The notes under the pieces are model-generated. The model was not told where the DNA came from. It saw nothing but the letters and a program-made list of their open reading frames with translations, and did not search any database. Made by a program: the position numbers and the translations under genes. 64,000 bases of DNA from Pseudomonas cremoricolorata (GTDB lineage: Bacteria > Pseudomonadota > Gammaproteobacteria > Pseudomonadales > Pseudomonadaceae): the NCBI RefSeq assembly GCF_000759535.1, contig NZ_CP009455.1, positions 4,030,001 to 4,094,000 of the forward strand. Direction: 5' to 3'. Below, in pieces: positions 44,542 through 53,280 of the stretch (position 1 is the first letter of the stretch; each line of letters opens with the position of its first letter).

Positions 44542-45459
44542 ATGCTCCGCTCCACCCTGGCGCGCCGCGCCCTCGCTGTATTGCTCACCTGCGCCTTGCC
44601 CGTGCTGGCCCTGGCCGATGCCGGCAAGCCGCTGCGCATCGGCATCACTCTGCACCCCTACTACAGCTACGTGAGCAACATCGTCGGCGACAAGGCCGAG
44701 GTGGTGCCGCTGATTCCGGCCGGCTTCAACCCCCACGCCTACGAGCCGCGCGCCGAAGACATCAAGCGCATCGGCACCCTGGATGTGATCGTGCTCAACG
44801 GCGTCGGCCATGACGACTTCGCCGACCGCATGATCGCCGCCAGCGAAAAGCCCGACGTGCCGACCATCGAGGCCAACCGCAACGTGCCGCTGCTGGCCGC
44901 CACTGGCATCGCCGCGCGTGGCGCGGGCAAGGTGGTCAACCCGCACACCTTCCTGTCGATCAGCACCACCATCGCCCAGGTCAACAACATCGCCCGCGAC
45001 CTGGGCAAGCTCGACCCGGACAACGCCAGGTTCTACACGCAGAACGCCCGCGCCTACGCCAAACGCCTGCGCGCCTTGCGCGCCGAAGCGCTGGCCAAGG
45101 TCACCGAAGCCCCCGACGCCACCTTCCGCGTCGCCACCATCCACGCCGCCTATGACTACCTGGTGCGCGACTTCGGCCTGGAAGTGACCGCCGTGGTGGA
45201 ACCGGCCCATGGCATCGAGCCGAGCCCTGCGCAGCTGAAAAAGACCATCGACCAGCTCAAGGCGCTGGACGTCAAGGTGATCTTCTCGGAAATGGACTTC
45301 CCCTCTGCCTACGTCGAGACCATCCAGCGTGAAGCGGGTGTGCGTCTGTACCCGCTGACGCACATTTCCTACGGCGAATACACCAAGGACAAATACGAAG
45401 TCGAAATGAAGCGCAACCTCGACACGGTGGTCCGCGCCATTCAGGAGAACCGCGCATGA
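44542..45459 (+). CDS. fpvC: FpvC, periplasmic metal-binding protein
   Basis: 305 residues with a signal peptide (MLRSTLARRALAVLLTCALPVLALA). It belongs to the cluster A-I metal-binding proteins (ZnuA/TroA-like): GITLHPYYSYVSNIVGDKAEV, NPHAYEPRAEDIKRI, VNPHTFLSISTTIAQ and a C-terminal ISYGEYTKDKYEVEM. In P. aeruginosa FpvC binds the iron released from pyoverdine and delivers it to FpvDE. Start at 44542 with AAGGA upstream. Confidence 0.9.
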   Translation: MLRSTLARRALAVLLTCALPVLALADAGKPLRIGITLHPYYSYVSNIVGDKAEVVPLIPAGFNPHAYEPRAEDIKRIGTLDVIVLNGVGHDDFADRMIAASEKPDVPTIEANRNVPLLAATGIAARGAGKVVNPHTFLSISTTIAQVNNIARDLGKLDPDNARFYTQNARAYAKRLRALRAEALAKVTEAPDATFRVATIHAAYDYLVRDFGLEVTAVVEPAHGIEPSPAQLKKTIDQLKALDVKVIFSEMDFPSAYVETIQREAGVRLYPLTHISYGEYTKDKYEVEMKRNLDTVVRAIQENRA

Positions 45460-46202
45460 CCGCTGCGGCCAAGCTCGCCGCAGCCGGCGGCCCGCGCATC
45501 GACTTTGCCGGCATCGACCTGACCCTGGGCCGCACACGCATCCTCGAACAGGTACAGTTCAGCGTCGCCGCCGGCAGCGTGCATGCCATCGTCGGCCCCA
45601 ACGGCGGCGGCAAGAGCTCGCTGATCAAGACCCTGCTCGGGCAAATGCCGCACCAGGGGCAACTGACGGTGCACTGGCCGAGCGCGGCCGAGGTGATCGG
45701 CTACGTGCCCCAGGCGCTGGAATTCGACCGCGGCCTGCCCATGACCGTCGACGACTTCATGGCCGCCATGTGCCAGCGCCGCCCGGCCTTCCTCGGCCTG
45801 TCGCGGCGCGTGCGCGGCGCCATCGACCAGGCCCTGGCCCAGGTCGGCATGCTCGACAAGCGCAAACGGCGCATGGGCGCGCTGTCGGGTGGTGAACGCC
45901 AGCGCGTGTTGCTGGCCCAGGGCCTGATCCCGCCGCCGCAACTGTTGGTGCTCGACGAGCCGATGTCGGCGCTCGACGAGGCAGGCATTCAGGTGTTCGA
46001 ACAATTGCTGCACGCCTGGCGCGCCGCCGGCACCACGGTGCTGTGGATCGAGCACGACCTGCAGGCGGTGCTGCGCCTGGCCGACCGTGTCACCGGCCTG
46101 AGTCGCCAGGTGCTGTTCGATGCGCCACCGGCTGAAGCGCTGACCCCGCAACGGCTGCTCAGCCTGTTTTCCGTTCACCCGCGCAGCGAGGGCGTTGCCT
46201 GA
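45456..46202 (+). CDS. fpvD: FpvD, ABC transporter ATP-binding subunit
   Basis: 248 residues. Walker A GPNGGGKSSLIKT, Q-loop YVPQALEFDR, signature LSGGERQRVLLAQGL, Walker B LLVLDEPMSALDE and the H-loop IEHDLQ are all intact, so it should hydrolyse ATP. It drives iron uptake through FpvE. ATGA overlap with fpvC and a one-base overlap with fpvE. Confidence 0.93.
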   Translation: MTAAAKLAAAGGPRIDFAGIDLTLGRTRILEQVQFSVAAGSVHAIVGPNGGGKSSLIKTLLGQMPHQGQLTVHWPSAAEVIGYVPQALEFDRGLPMTVDDFMAAMCQRRPAFLGLSRRVRGAIDQALAQVGMLDKRKRRMGALSGGERQRVLLAQGLIPPPQLLVLDEPMSALDEAGIQVFEQLLHAWRAAGTTVLWIEHDLQAVLRLADRVTGLSRQVLFDAPPAEALTPQRLLSLFSVHPRSEGVA

Positions 46203-47101
46203 TGAGTTACGACCTGTTCCGGCAGACGATCCAGGATTGGGCCACTGCCGGCTATCTGCCCGAAGCATTGGCCTATGGCTTCGTGGTCAACGCGCTGTTG
46301 GCCGGCCTGATGATCGGGCCGGTGCTCGGCGGCCTGGGCACCCTGGTGGTGGTCAAGCGCTTTGCCTTCTTCTCCGAGGCGGTCGGGCACGCTGCGCTGA
46401 CCGGGGTGGCCATCGGCATCCTGCTCGGCGAGCCCTACACCGGGCCCTATGGCAGCCTGTTCGGCTACTGCCTGCTGTTCGGCATTCTGCTCAACTTCCT
46501 GCGCAACCGTACCGGGCTGTCGCCAGACACGCTGATCGGCGTGTTCCTCTCGGTATCCCTGGCCCTGGGCGCGAGCCTGCTGTTGATGCTGGCGGGCAAG
46601 ATCAACGTGCACATTCTGGAAAACGTGCTGTTCGGCTCGGTGCTGACGGTCAGCGCCGAAGATTTGCTGGTGCTGGGCATCGTTGCGCTGCTGGTGGTGG
46701 CATTGGCCGTGCCGCTGTACAACCGCATCATGCTGGCCAGCTTCAACCCGCAACTGGCGGCCGTGCGCGGCGTGGCAGTGAAGACCCTCGACTACCTGTT
46801 CGTGGTGCTGGTGACGTTGGTCACCGTGGCTGCAGTGAAGGTCATCGGCGCGATTCTGGTCGGTGCCCTGCTGGTGATTCCGGCGGCGGCAGCGCGGCTG
46901 GTCAGCCAGTCGCTCAAGGGCTTCTTCTTCGCCTCGGTGATCATCGCCACCCTCAGCACCCTGCTCGGCATCCTTCTGCCGATCGTACTCGACCTGCCGG
47001 TGCCTTCCGGCGCCGCCATCATTCTGGTGGCCGGGCTGTGCTTCGCCCTGGCAGCGCTGGCCCGCGCCCTCGTCCCCCGCCTGCAAGGAAACCCGGCATG
47101 A
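46202..47101 (+). CDS. fpvE: FpvE, ABC-3 family permease
   Basis: 299 residues with about eight or nine membrane helices. LMIGPVLGGLGTLVVVKRFAFFSEAVGHAALTG is the conserved ABC-3 segment that contacts the ATPase and FpvE's metal path, as in ZnuB. It transports iron (probably Fe2+) into the cytoplasm. ATGA overlap with fpvF. Confidence 0.92.
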   Translation: MSYDLFRQTIQDWATAGYLPEALAYGFVVNALLAGLMIGPVLGGLGTLVVVKRFAFFSEAVGHAALTGVAIGILLGEPYTGPYGSLFGYCLLFGILLNFLRNRTGLSPDTLIGVFLSVSLALGASLLLMLAGKINVHILENVLFGSVLTVSAEDLLVLGIVALLVVALAVPLYNRIMLASFNPQLAAVRGVAVKTLDYLFVVLVTLVTVAAVKVIGAILVGALLVIPAAAARLVSQSLKGFFFASVIIATLSTLLGILLPIVLDLPVPSGAAIILVAGLCFALAALARALVPRLQGNPA

Positions 47102-48006
47102 ACCTGACCTTCAAGCACCTGACCCTGGCCCTGGCGCTGGCTGCATTGCCGGCCCCGCTGCTGGCCGCGCCGGCAGCGCCCGCGCAGGTTCAGCCGGCGC
47201 CTGTGAGCGTGCTGACCACTCTGGCGGTGACCCACAGCCTGGCCGCGGCCCTGCTCGAGGGCACCTCGGTGCAGCTCAAGCGCGCTGCCCCGGCCAACCT
47301 GCCGGCCAGCCGCCAGCCGTCGTTCTTCAGCGGTCGCGGTGGCGCCAGCCTGGACAAGGCGGCGCGCCAGGCCGATGCGGTCATCGGCCTGCGCTCGATC
47401 TGGCGCGACGACCCGCTGTACCCGATGGCGCGGCGCAGCAACATCCGCATCGTCGAAATCGATGCCGCGCGCCCGGTCGATGGTGCGCTCCCGGGCATCG
47501 CCGTGCAGGGTGACAACGCCTTCGCCGGCTACCCATGGCTCAACCCGACCAACCTGGGACGCATGGCCGACGTGCTGGCCAACGATTTGGAGCGCCTGGC
47601 GCCTGCCGATAAAGCCAGCATTCAGGCCAACCTGGCCAAGGTGAAGCGGCAGATGCTGGAATTGCTCTCGAGCAGCCAGACGGAACTGGCCAGTGTCGAC
47701 AACCTCAGCGTGGTCAACCTCTCCGAACGGCTCGGCTACCTGACCAGCGGGTTGAATCTGGATGTGGTGGAGCAGCCGCTGCCCGAAGACGACCGCTGGG
47801 ATGCGCCGGCACTCAAAGCTCTGAGCGACGAGCTCAAGGCCCAGGATGTGGCGCTGGTGTTGCACCATCGCCAGCCCGACGCGGCGCTGGCCGAGGCAGT
47901 CAAAGCCGGTGGGGCGAAACTGCTGGTCATCGACAGTGATGCCCAAGACAGCCTCGTCGGCCTCAAGGTTAGCGTCGAGCAGGTGGTGGCGGCGCTGCGC
48001 AGCTAA
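47098..48006 (+). CDS. fpvF: FpvF, periplasmic pyoverdine/metal-binding protein
   Basis: 302 residues with a signal peptide (MNLTFKHLTLALALAALPAPLLA). It is a second ZnuA-like binding protein but divergent: VLTTLAVTHSLAAALLEG and PWLNPTNLGRMADVLANDLERL remain, while the His-rich loop is absent. FpvF in P. aeruginosa binds ferri-pyoverdine and works with FpvC. It closes the operon; a GC-rich hairpin follows. Confidence 0.9.
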   Translation: MNLTFKHLTLALALAALPAPLLAAPAAPAQVQPAPVSVLTTLAVTHSLAAALLEGTSVQLKRAAPANLPASRQPSFFSGRGGASLDKAARQADAVIGLRSIWRDDPLYPMARRSNIRIVEIDAARPVDGALPGIAVQGDNAFAGYPWLNPTNLGRMADVLANDLERLAPADKASIQANLAKVKRQMLELLSSSQTELASVDNLSVVNLSERLGYLTSGLNLDVVEQPLPEDDRWDAPALKALSDELKAQDVALVLHHRQPDAALAEAVKAGGAKLLVIDSDAQDSLVGLKVSVEQVVAALRS

Positions 48007-48015
48007 GCAAGGCTC

Positions 48016-48051
48016 CAGCCCGGGCCGCGCGTATCTGCGCGTTCCGGGCTG
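48016..48051 (+). terminator. Hairpin after fpvF
   Basis: CAGCCCGG (48016-48023) pairs with CCGGGCTG (48044-48051), and CGCGC/GCGCG pair inside it (48026-48030 with 48037-48041). No T tract follows, so termination is likely weak or Rho-assisted. Confidence 0.45.
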
Positions 48052-48180
48052 TAGCGGACGGCGATTGCAGCGCAAAAGTGCCGATGGTGATGTAACCAAA
48101 TGTACAAAGGTCTGGATCGGTTGTTATGCTGATGGGCTTGCGCCATCACTGTCTGCGCCCTATTTCGACAAGTACCCCCC

Positions 48181-49080
48181 ATGAAAATCGCTTTCGTCCT
48201 GATCTTCGTTCTGTCCATCAGCTACGTGCACCTGCGCGGTCGCGTGCGACACAAGCTGACCCGGCAACTGGGCGATCACTCCAGCTTCCTGGCCCCGGTC
48301 AACTGCCTGCTGTACTTGTTTTCGCGCCATCCGGCCAAGCCTTACTTGCCGGTCGAGGCCTTTGCCGAACTGGCGCCCTTGCAAGCGCACTGGCAGGAAA
48401 TCCGCGAAGAAGCGGTGAAGTTGCTTGAGGTCGGCGAGATCAAGAAATCCGACAACTACGATGATGTCGGCTTCAACTCGTTCTTCAAGACCGGCTGGAA
48501 ACGCTTCTACCTGAAATGGTACGGCGAAAGCCACCCTTCCGCCCTGACCCTGTGCCCGCGCACCACCGAGCTGCTGCAAGGCATCGGCTCGGTCAAGGCG
48601 GCGATGTTCGCAACCTTGCCACCAGGCGCCAAACTGGTGCGCCACCGCGATCCGTACGCAGGCTCTTACCGCTATCACCTGGGCCTGGACACACCCAACG
48701 ACGACGGCTGCTACATCAATGTCGACGGCGAGAAGTACGCCTGGCGTGACGGCGAAGCGGTGATGTTCGACGAAACCTACATCCACTACGCCGCCAACAC
48801 CACCGAGCACAATCGCATCATCCTGTTCTGCGATATCGAACGGCCGCTCAAGTACCGCTGGGTCACCGCGTTCAACCGCTGGTTCAGCCGCAATGTGATG
48901 GCCGCCGCCGCCGCGCCCAACGATGCCAATGACAAGACCGGCGCGATCAACCGCCTGTTCACCCGCATCTACCGCATCCGCGAACGTGGCAAGGCCTTGA
49001 AAAAGCGCAACCGCACCCGCTACTACCTGGAGAAATGGGCCGTCGTGGCCGCCTTGCTGGCGTTGTTCATCGTGATCTGA
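48181..49080 (+). CDS. lpxO: LpxO-like lipid A (aspartyl/asparaginyl) hydroxylase
   Basis: 299 residues. An N-terminal membrane segment, the Fe(II)/2-oxoglutarate motif HRDP (LVRHRDPYAGSYRYHLGL) with the distal His in DETYIHYAANTTEHNR, and a C-terminal membrane anchor (VVAALLALFIVI). LpxO hydroxylates a fatty acyl chain of lipid A at the 2 position, a known outer-membrane modification in Pseudomonas. Start at 48181; the promoter probably lies in the preceding 130 bases. It is not part of the fpv operon by spacing. Confidence 0.9.
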   Translation: MKIAFVLIFVLSISYVHLRGRVRHKLTRQLGDHSSFLAPVNCLLYLFSRHPAKPYLPVEAFAELAPLQAHWQEIREEAVKLLEVGEIKKSDNYDDVGFNSFFKTGWKRFYLKWYGESHPSALTLCPRTTELLQGIGSVKAAMFATLPPGAKLVRHRDPYAGSYRYHLGLDTPNDDGCYINVDGEKYAWRDGEAVMFDETYIHYAANTTEHNRIILFCDIERPLKYRWVTAFNRWFSRNVMAAAAAPNDANDKTGAINRLFTRIYRIRERGKALKKRNRTRYYLEKWAVVAALLALFIVI

Positions 49081-49194
49081 AGCACCTGGTCGTGCTGCCA
49101 AAGTAGCAGGCGTTTACCCCTCAAGAGGCACCGCCGACACAGGTGTCGGCCGCTAGCCTGACAGCTCCTGACCTGACTCCAAAAGGTGAAGCAC

Positions 49195-49539
49195 ATGAGC
49201 ATGTTGGACTGGAATGACTACCGCTCCCAGTTGATGGCCGGCATCGGCGAGCTGCAACAGTTGTCGCCCGACACCGTCGCCGGCTACCTGACCGCCAGCG
49301 GCGCCGGCAGCAAGACCGCCCACCTCGACAGCAAGACCCGTGAGCTGATTTCCCTGGCTGTGGCAGTCACCACGCGCTGCGATGGCTGCATCGCCGTGCA
49401 TGCGCAACAGGCAGTGGCGCATGGCGCCAGCCGCGAGCAGATTGCCGAAGCGCTGGGGGTGGCGGTGGCGATGAATGCAGGCGCTGCACTGGTGTACTCG
49501 GCACGCGCCCTGGAGGCGGTCGACCTGGTCAAGGGCTGA
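49195..49539 (+). CDS. Carboxymuconolactone decarboxylase-family (AhpD-like) protein
   Basis: 114 residues, all helical, with the active CxxC in AVAVTTRCDGCIAVHAQQAV and a following His as in AhpD. Such proteins reduce peroxides through the disulphide or, less often, act in ring cleavage; with CxxC present, an antioxidant role is the better guess. Start at 49195 with AAAAGG upstream. The following gene is a GNAT acetyltransferase. Confidence 0.88.
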   Translation: MSMLDWNDYRSQLMAGIGELQQLSPDTVAGYLTASGAGSKTAHLDSKTRELISLAVAVTTRCDGCIAVHAQQAVAHGASREQIAEALGVAVAMNAGAALVYSARALEAVDLVKG

Positions 49540-49608
49540 GCCAGGCTTGCACGGCGGCGCAGGGCACCACACACTGCCCGCCTCCGTTCGCACAGCAAGG
49601 CCCCGTCC

Positions 49609-50175
49609 ATGAACATCCGCCCCATGACCGCCGAGGACTTCGAGCGCTTCTGGCCCACCTTCCAGGCCGTCGTCCAGGCCCAGGAAACCTACGCCTACGA
49701 CCCCGCGCTGAGCTTCGAGCAGGCGCGCCAGCTGTGGCTTGAAATGCCCCTGCACACGCTGGTGGCCGAAGCCGATGGCCAACTGCTGGGTTCGTATTAT
49801 CTGAAGGCCAACGCCGCCGGCCCCGGCAGCCATGTCGGCAACTGCGGCTACATGGTCTGCCCCGCCGCCCGCGGGCGTGGCGTGGCGCGGGCGATGTGCG
49901 AGCACTCGCAGAAACTCGCGCGTCAGCAAGGCATGCTGGCGATGCAGTTCAACTCGGTGGTGGCAAGCAACGAGGTGGCGGTGGCGCTGTGGCAGGCGCT
50001 GGGTTTTGAAATCGTCGGGCGGCTGCCCAAGGCCTATCGGCATGCCCGGCTGGGCCTGGTGGACTGTCTGGTGATGTACAAGTGGCTGGCCGACGAGCCT
50101 GTCACCGAGAAGCCTGCGCTGCTGATCGGGCGTAAGAACATCGAGGCGCGGGTGTCGCGTCGCCGGGGCCGCTGA
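49609..50175 (+). CDS. GNAT-family N-acetyltransferase
   Basis: 188 residues with a GNAT fold: the acceptor half (MNIRPMTAEDFERFWPTFQ), and the acetyl-CoA loop YMVCPAARGRGVARAMCEHSQKLAR, then FNSVVASNEVAVALWQALGFEIVG with the family Asn and NxxAxxLYxxLGF-like segment. The substrate (amino acid, antibiotic or protein) is unknown. Start at 49609. Confidence 0.85.
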   Translation: MNIRPMTAEDFERFWPTFQAVVQAQETYAYDPALSFEQARQLWLEMPLHTLVAEADGQLLGSYYLKANAAGPGSHVGNCGYMVCPAARGRGVARAMCEHSQKLARQQGMLAMQFNSVVASNEVAVALWQALGFEIVGRLPKAYRHARLGLVDCLVMYKWLADEPVTEKPALLIGRKNIEARVSRRRGR

Positions 50176-50212
50176 CCCCGACGACGCTGCTTCTACGCAG
50201 ACACAGGCCTGA

Positions 50213-50959
50213 TCAGAACGCCATACCGACCTTGACGCCGTATTCGTGGCGTTTGAGGCGGGTGTCGTCGGCGATGTAGGTCGACTCGTCGAGCTTGTAG
50301 ATGGTGTGCTCGTAGTACAGACCGGCAAAGATCGGCAGGTCGCCGTCGCGGTTCATCAGCAGGCTGACTTCGGCGTAGGGGTTGAGGCGATCCTTGAGGT
50401 CGACCGAATCGTGGCCGAAGTCCTTGACCTTGATCTTGGCGCGGCCATCGATGGTGTGCCGGGCACCGGCTTCCACACGCAGGGTGGCGGTGTCGAACTG
50501 GTGGTTGTAGCCCAGCGCGGCCTTGGCGAACGGCGCCTTGTTGCTCAATTCGACGTCTTCACGGCGCAGGTCGATTTCATAACGCGACCAGGTGTAGCCG
50601 GCACCGACCAGCACATCGACAAAGTTGCGCGCATCGAGCGCAGCACGCCAGCCGACATCCAGATCCGCCTGAGCTTCCTTGAGCTTGTCACCATCGTCTT
50701 TGAAGTACTTGGCCTGCGCACCGATCTCGTAGATCAGGCCCGATTCGCCGGTCATCTTGTTACCGAAGTTGGCGAACACGCCACCCTCGCCAATGTGATC
50801 CTTGTTGGTCTGGCTACCGCCCTGGAAATTGAAATCGTTGTAGCTGCCCAGCAGACCGAAGGTGAATTGCGGATCGGTAACCGGGGCAGCGGAGGCAAAT
50901 AGAGGGGCGCCTAACAGGGCAAGTGCGCAGGAATGACGGAACACTGTGCGGCGTGACAT
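50213..50959 (-). CDS. Outer-membrane beta-barrel protein
   Basis: 248 residues with a signal peptide (MSRRTVFRHSCALALLGAPLFASAA) and alternating beta strands (FTFGLLGSYNDFNFQGG...; FVDVLVGAGYTWSRYEIDL). It ends in Phe (GMAF), the usual BAM recognition signature of outer-membrane barrels. The size suggests 8-10 strands. The function is unknown; the barrel resembles unnamed Pseudomonas OmpW/OprF-like small barrels. Start at 50959 with GGAG upstream. Confidence 0.72.
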   Translation of the reverse strand: MSRRTVFRHSCALALLGAPLFASAAPVTDPQFTFGLLGSYNDFNFQGGSQTNKDHIGEGGVFANFGNKMTGESGLIYEIGAQAKYFKDDGDKLKEAQADLDVGWRAALDARNFVDVLVGAGYTWSRYEIDLRREDVELSNKAPFAKAALGYNHQFDTATLRVEAGARHTIDGRAKIKVKDFGHDSVDLKDRLNPYAEVSLLMNRDGDLPIFAGLYYEHTIYKLDESTYIADDTRLKRHEYGVKVGMAF

Positions 50960-51151
50960 GAGCTGTCTCCATGACAAGTTGCGAAAAAGGGCTTGCGGGG
51001 CATTCGAAGCACCGCTTCACGAGAAAGTTCGAAAAAAATCACGTTTTTTTCACATTTATCGACTCGTTGTCATTGGTCCCTCGGTGCATCTTGTACGGGA
51101 CTGGCTGGGTTACCCTGTGCAGCGCCGCCCTCTTTTCCAAGGAAGCCTTCG

Positions 51152-52483
51152 ATGAAGCCCACCTGTATCGCTGCCCTGCGCCCCGGCCTGCGTGCTGAAG
51201 AACTGCCCGGTGCCCTCGCCCGGCAGGCCACCGAGGCCGATGCCCATGGCCACCTGCCCGGCACCCACGGCCGCGGCTTCGGTGTGCGCCTGGACGATCA
51301 GGGCCAGATCGGCACAGTGCGCTGGTTTGGCCGCTTCGAGCGCAGCGTGGCCATCGAGGGTCTGCACATAGGCATGCCTTATGCCGCAGCCATCGCGGCC
51401 AACCCGTTGCTTGAGCCGCTACCCAGCAGCCCGGACGATCCGAGCGAGCTGCTGCGCTGCCACACGCAAACTCCCTTGGGCCACGACCTTACCGTGATGT
51501 TTGCCGACGGTGTGCTCACCGCCGTGCAGATCAGCCGCCCTGGCGCAGTTTATCCGGCCCCGCCCAAACTACTGGCCGACCCTAGTCTGACCTGCGCCTA
51601 CGACCTGCTGCGCGCGCCGCACAGCCACGTGCCGCACAGCGCCCGTGGCGCCGAGTGGGCCGGCGGCTGGAGCCTTGGGCTGCCACCGGGTATCACCCCT
51701 GTTCAGTGGCCGCTGAGCCGCCGCCTCGGCCACCCGCTGCGGCACGCGTTCACCCTGTGGCTGGCGCCGCAGTACCGCACCCAGGGCCAGGACTGCGTCG
51801 CCCTGAGCCTGTTCGTCGACGACCAATACGAAGAGCTGCCGGGCTGTGCCGAAGTCGAGGCGTTCTTCGCAGCGCCCCTGCCAGCCGAAGCCCCTGAAGA
51901 CCCGACCCTGCGCGCCCTGTGGCAGCACTGCCAGGGGCGGCATCCGCGACAGTTCGACATGAGCGACATTCTCGAAACCCACTACGCTGCCCTGTGGCTG
52001 ACCCAGGCCGAATTCGACGCTACCCTGTGCCAGCCGCCGCGCCTGCCTGTCGCCTCGTGGCTGGGCGATGAGCCGCAGTGGCTGGCACAGGACTACGTCA
52101 CCTATTTCCATGGCCTGCAGGTGCGCAATCCGGGCCAGCCGGCCCTTGCCTGTACACCTGGCACCGGCCTGGAAAGCGCTTTCGCCATCCGCGCAGTGTT
52201 GCGCGAGGATGACCCCAACATCGGCAAGCCTCCGCGCGAATGGCCTGACGAGTGCATCGACAGCGGCTATGTCATCGCCTTCAGCGAAGAAGGCCAGGCG
52301 CTGGGTCTGGAACGCTTCTTCGCGAGCAATCATCTGGGCGGCACGATGATGCCGCAACAGGCCTACCCGGCCTTCGGCCCGCGTTACCTGGAATGCGAAG
52401 AAGATTTTGGCGGTTTCAATTTCGGCGGTGGCAATGCCCAGCTCGATCTGGCACTGATGGAACTGGACTGGGCCTGCGGCTGA
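51152..52483 (+). CDS. Hypothetical 443-residue protein
   Basis: A soluble protein without signal peptide, membrane segment or repeat that I recognise. It has the composition of a real gene (good GGAAG site before the ATG at 51152) and a Trp-, Pro- and Asp-rich sequence with a distinctive C-terminal YLECEEDFGGFNFGGGNAQLD. The N-terminal half has a beta-rich look (GRGFGVRLDDQGQIGTVRWFG). It could be an immunity-like or secretion-linked protein, but nothing in its neighbours supports this. Confidence 0.65.
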   Translation: MKPTCIAALRPGLRAEELPGALARQATEADAHGHLPGTHGRGFGVRLDDQGQIGTVRWFGRFERSVAIEGLHIGMPYAAAIAANPLLEPLPSSPDDPSELLRCHTQTPLGHDLTVMFADGVLTAVQISRPGAVYPAPPKLLADPSLTCAYDLLRAPHSHVPHSARGAEWAGGWSLGLPPGITPVQWPLSRRLGHPLRHAFTLWLAPQYRTQGQDCVALSLFVDDQYEELPGCAEVEAFFAAPLPAEAPEDPTLRALWQHCQGRHPRQFDMSDILETHYAALWLTQAEFDATLCQPPRLPVASWLGDEPQWLAQDYVTYFHGLQVRNPGQPALACTPGTGLESAFAIRAVLREDDPNIGKPPREWPDECIDSGYVIAFSEEGQALGLERFFASNHLGGTMMPQQAYPAFGPRYLECEEDFGGFNFGGGNAQLDLALMELDWACG

Positions 52484-52509
52484 TCGCCGACAGGGCCAGG
52501 GTCAGCGAC

Positions 52510-52531
52510 GCAAGCGCCTCGCAGCGCTTGC
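52510..52531. terminator. Hairpin between convergent genes
   Basis: GCAAGCGC (52510-52517) pairs with GCGCTTGC (52524-52531), loop CTCGCA, in the gap between the 443-residue gene and the small secreted gene. No T tract. Confidence 0.35.
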
Positions 52532-52547
52532 ACTCGCGGCGGTCCGA

Positions 52548-52787
52548 TCAGTCTTGCTTCTGGTGGGCCAGGGCCTTCTCAGCCTGATCGGCGCATTTCT
52601 TGAAGTCACCTTTGGCGTGGGCCTCCTTGGCCTGCTGATATTCATGGTGGCCCGTGCTGGTGAAGTCGTTTTCCGTCGCCGACTGCAATTTGCCGAGGGC
52701 TGCCTCGCATTCGTGGTGATCGTCCTTGGCCATCGCCACACCTGGCAGCAGCAGTGCACAGAAGCTCAAGGTGATGAAGGTCTTCAT
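52548..52787 (-). CDS. Small secreted protein with two cysteines
   Basis: 79 residues. A signal peptide (MKTFITLSFCALLLPGVAMA, cleavage at AMA-KD) leaves a charged helical mature protein with a Cys near HHECEAALG and another in FKKCADQAEKAL, which could form a disulphide hairpin. Its function is unknown. Start at 52787 with AGAGGA upstream. Confidence 0.65.
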   Translation of the reverse strand: MKTFITLSFCALLLPGVAMAKDDHHECEAALGKLQSATENDFTSTGHHEYQQAKEAHAKGDFKKCADQAEKALAHQKQD

Positions 52788-53280
52788 AGTCGCGTCCTCT
52801 GAATGAAGTGACATCCGGTCAACCGTGATCCAGGGTGGTCACGGGTGTTGCTCAGGCGTTTGGCAGTGGCATCGAGCCTGCGAGTCGTGGCAGGTCTGAT
52901 GCGCACAGCGTCAGCACTTGAACCCTAGCTACAGAACGGTCGATGCGCCACGTGACGGGTCGCCTGAATGCGTCATCTTGTCGCAGCAGATTCATCAGCC
53001 ACCGTCGCTCCGGAACCGTAGAATCCGCCCGGTCTTTTCCCAGTCGCCGCGAGCGCTGGCTACCCGTCGCCATGACCCGTCCGTACCTGCGCCGCCCGCC
53101 TCGACCAGGTTAAACCGACGTCGCCTGACCACCCGTAACGGGGGCTGGCACCTTCGTCATGCCCTGGTCGCAGATTCTCTCTGGCACTTCCCATGCAACC
53201 CTCTGGTCGAACCGGCCCGAGTCGTCCTGCATTGTCTGAAAAGGCGTCCGTCGGTTTTTCCTTCTGCCACTGAGGTACGT
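52788..53280. other. Long intergenic stretch before the MFS gene
   Basis: 493 bases with no convincing gene on either strand and no obvious hairpin, dyad or sigma-54 site. It must carry the divergent promoters of the small secreted gene and the MFS transporter. A long 5' leader for the transporter is possible. Confidence 0.4.
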
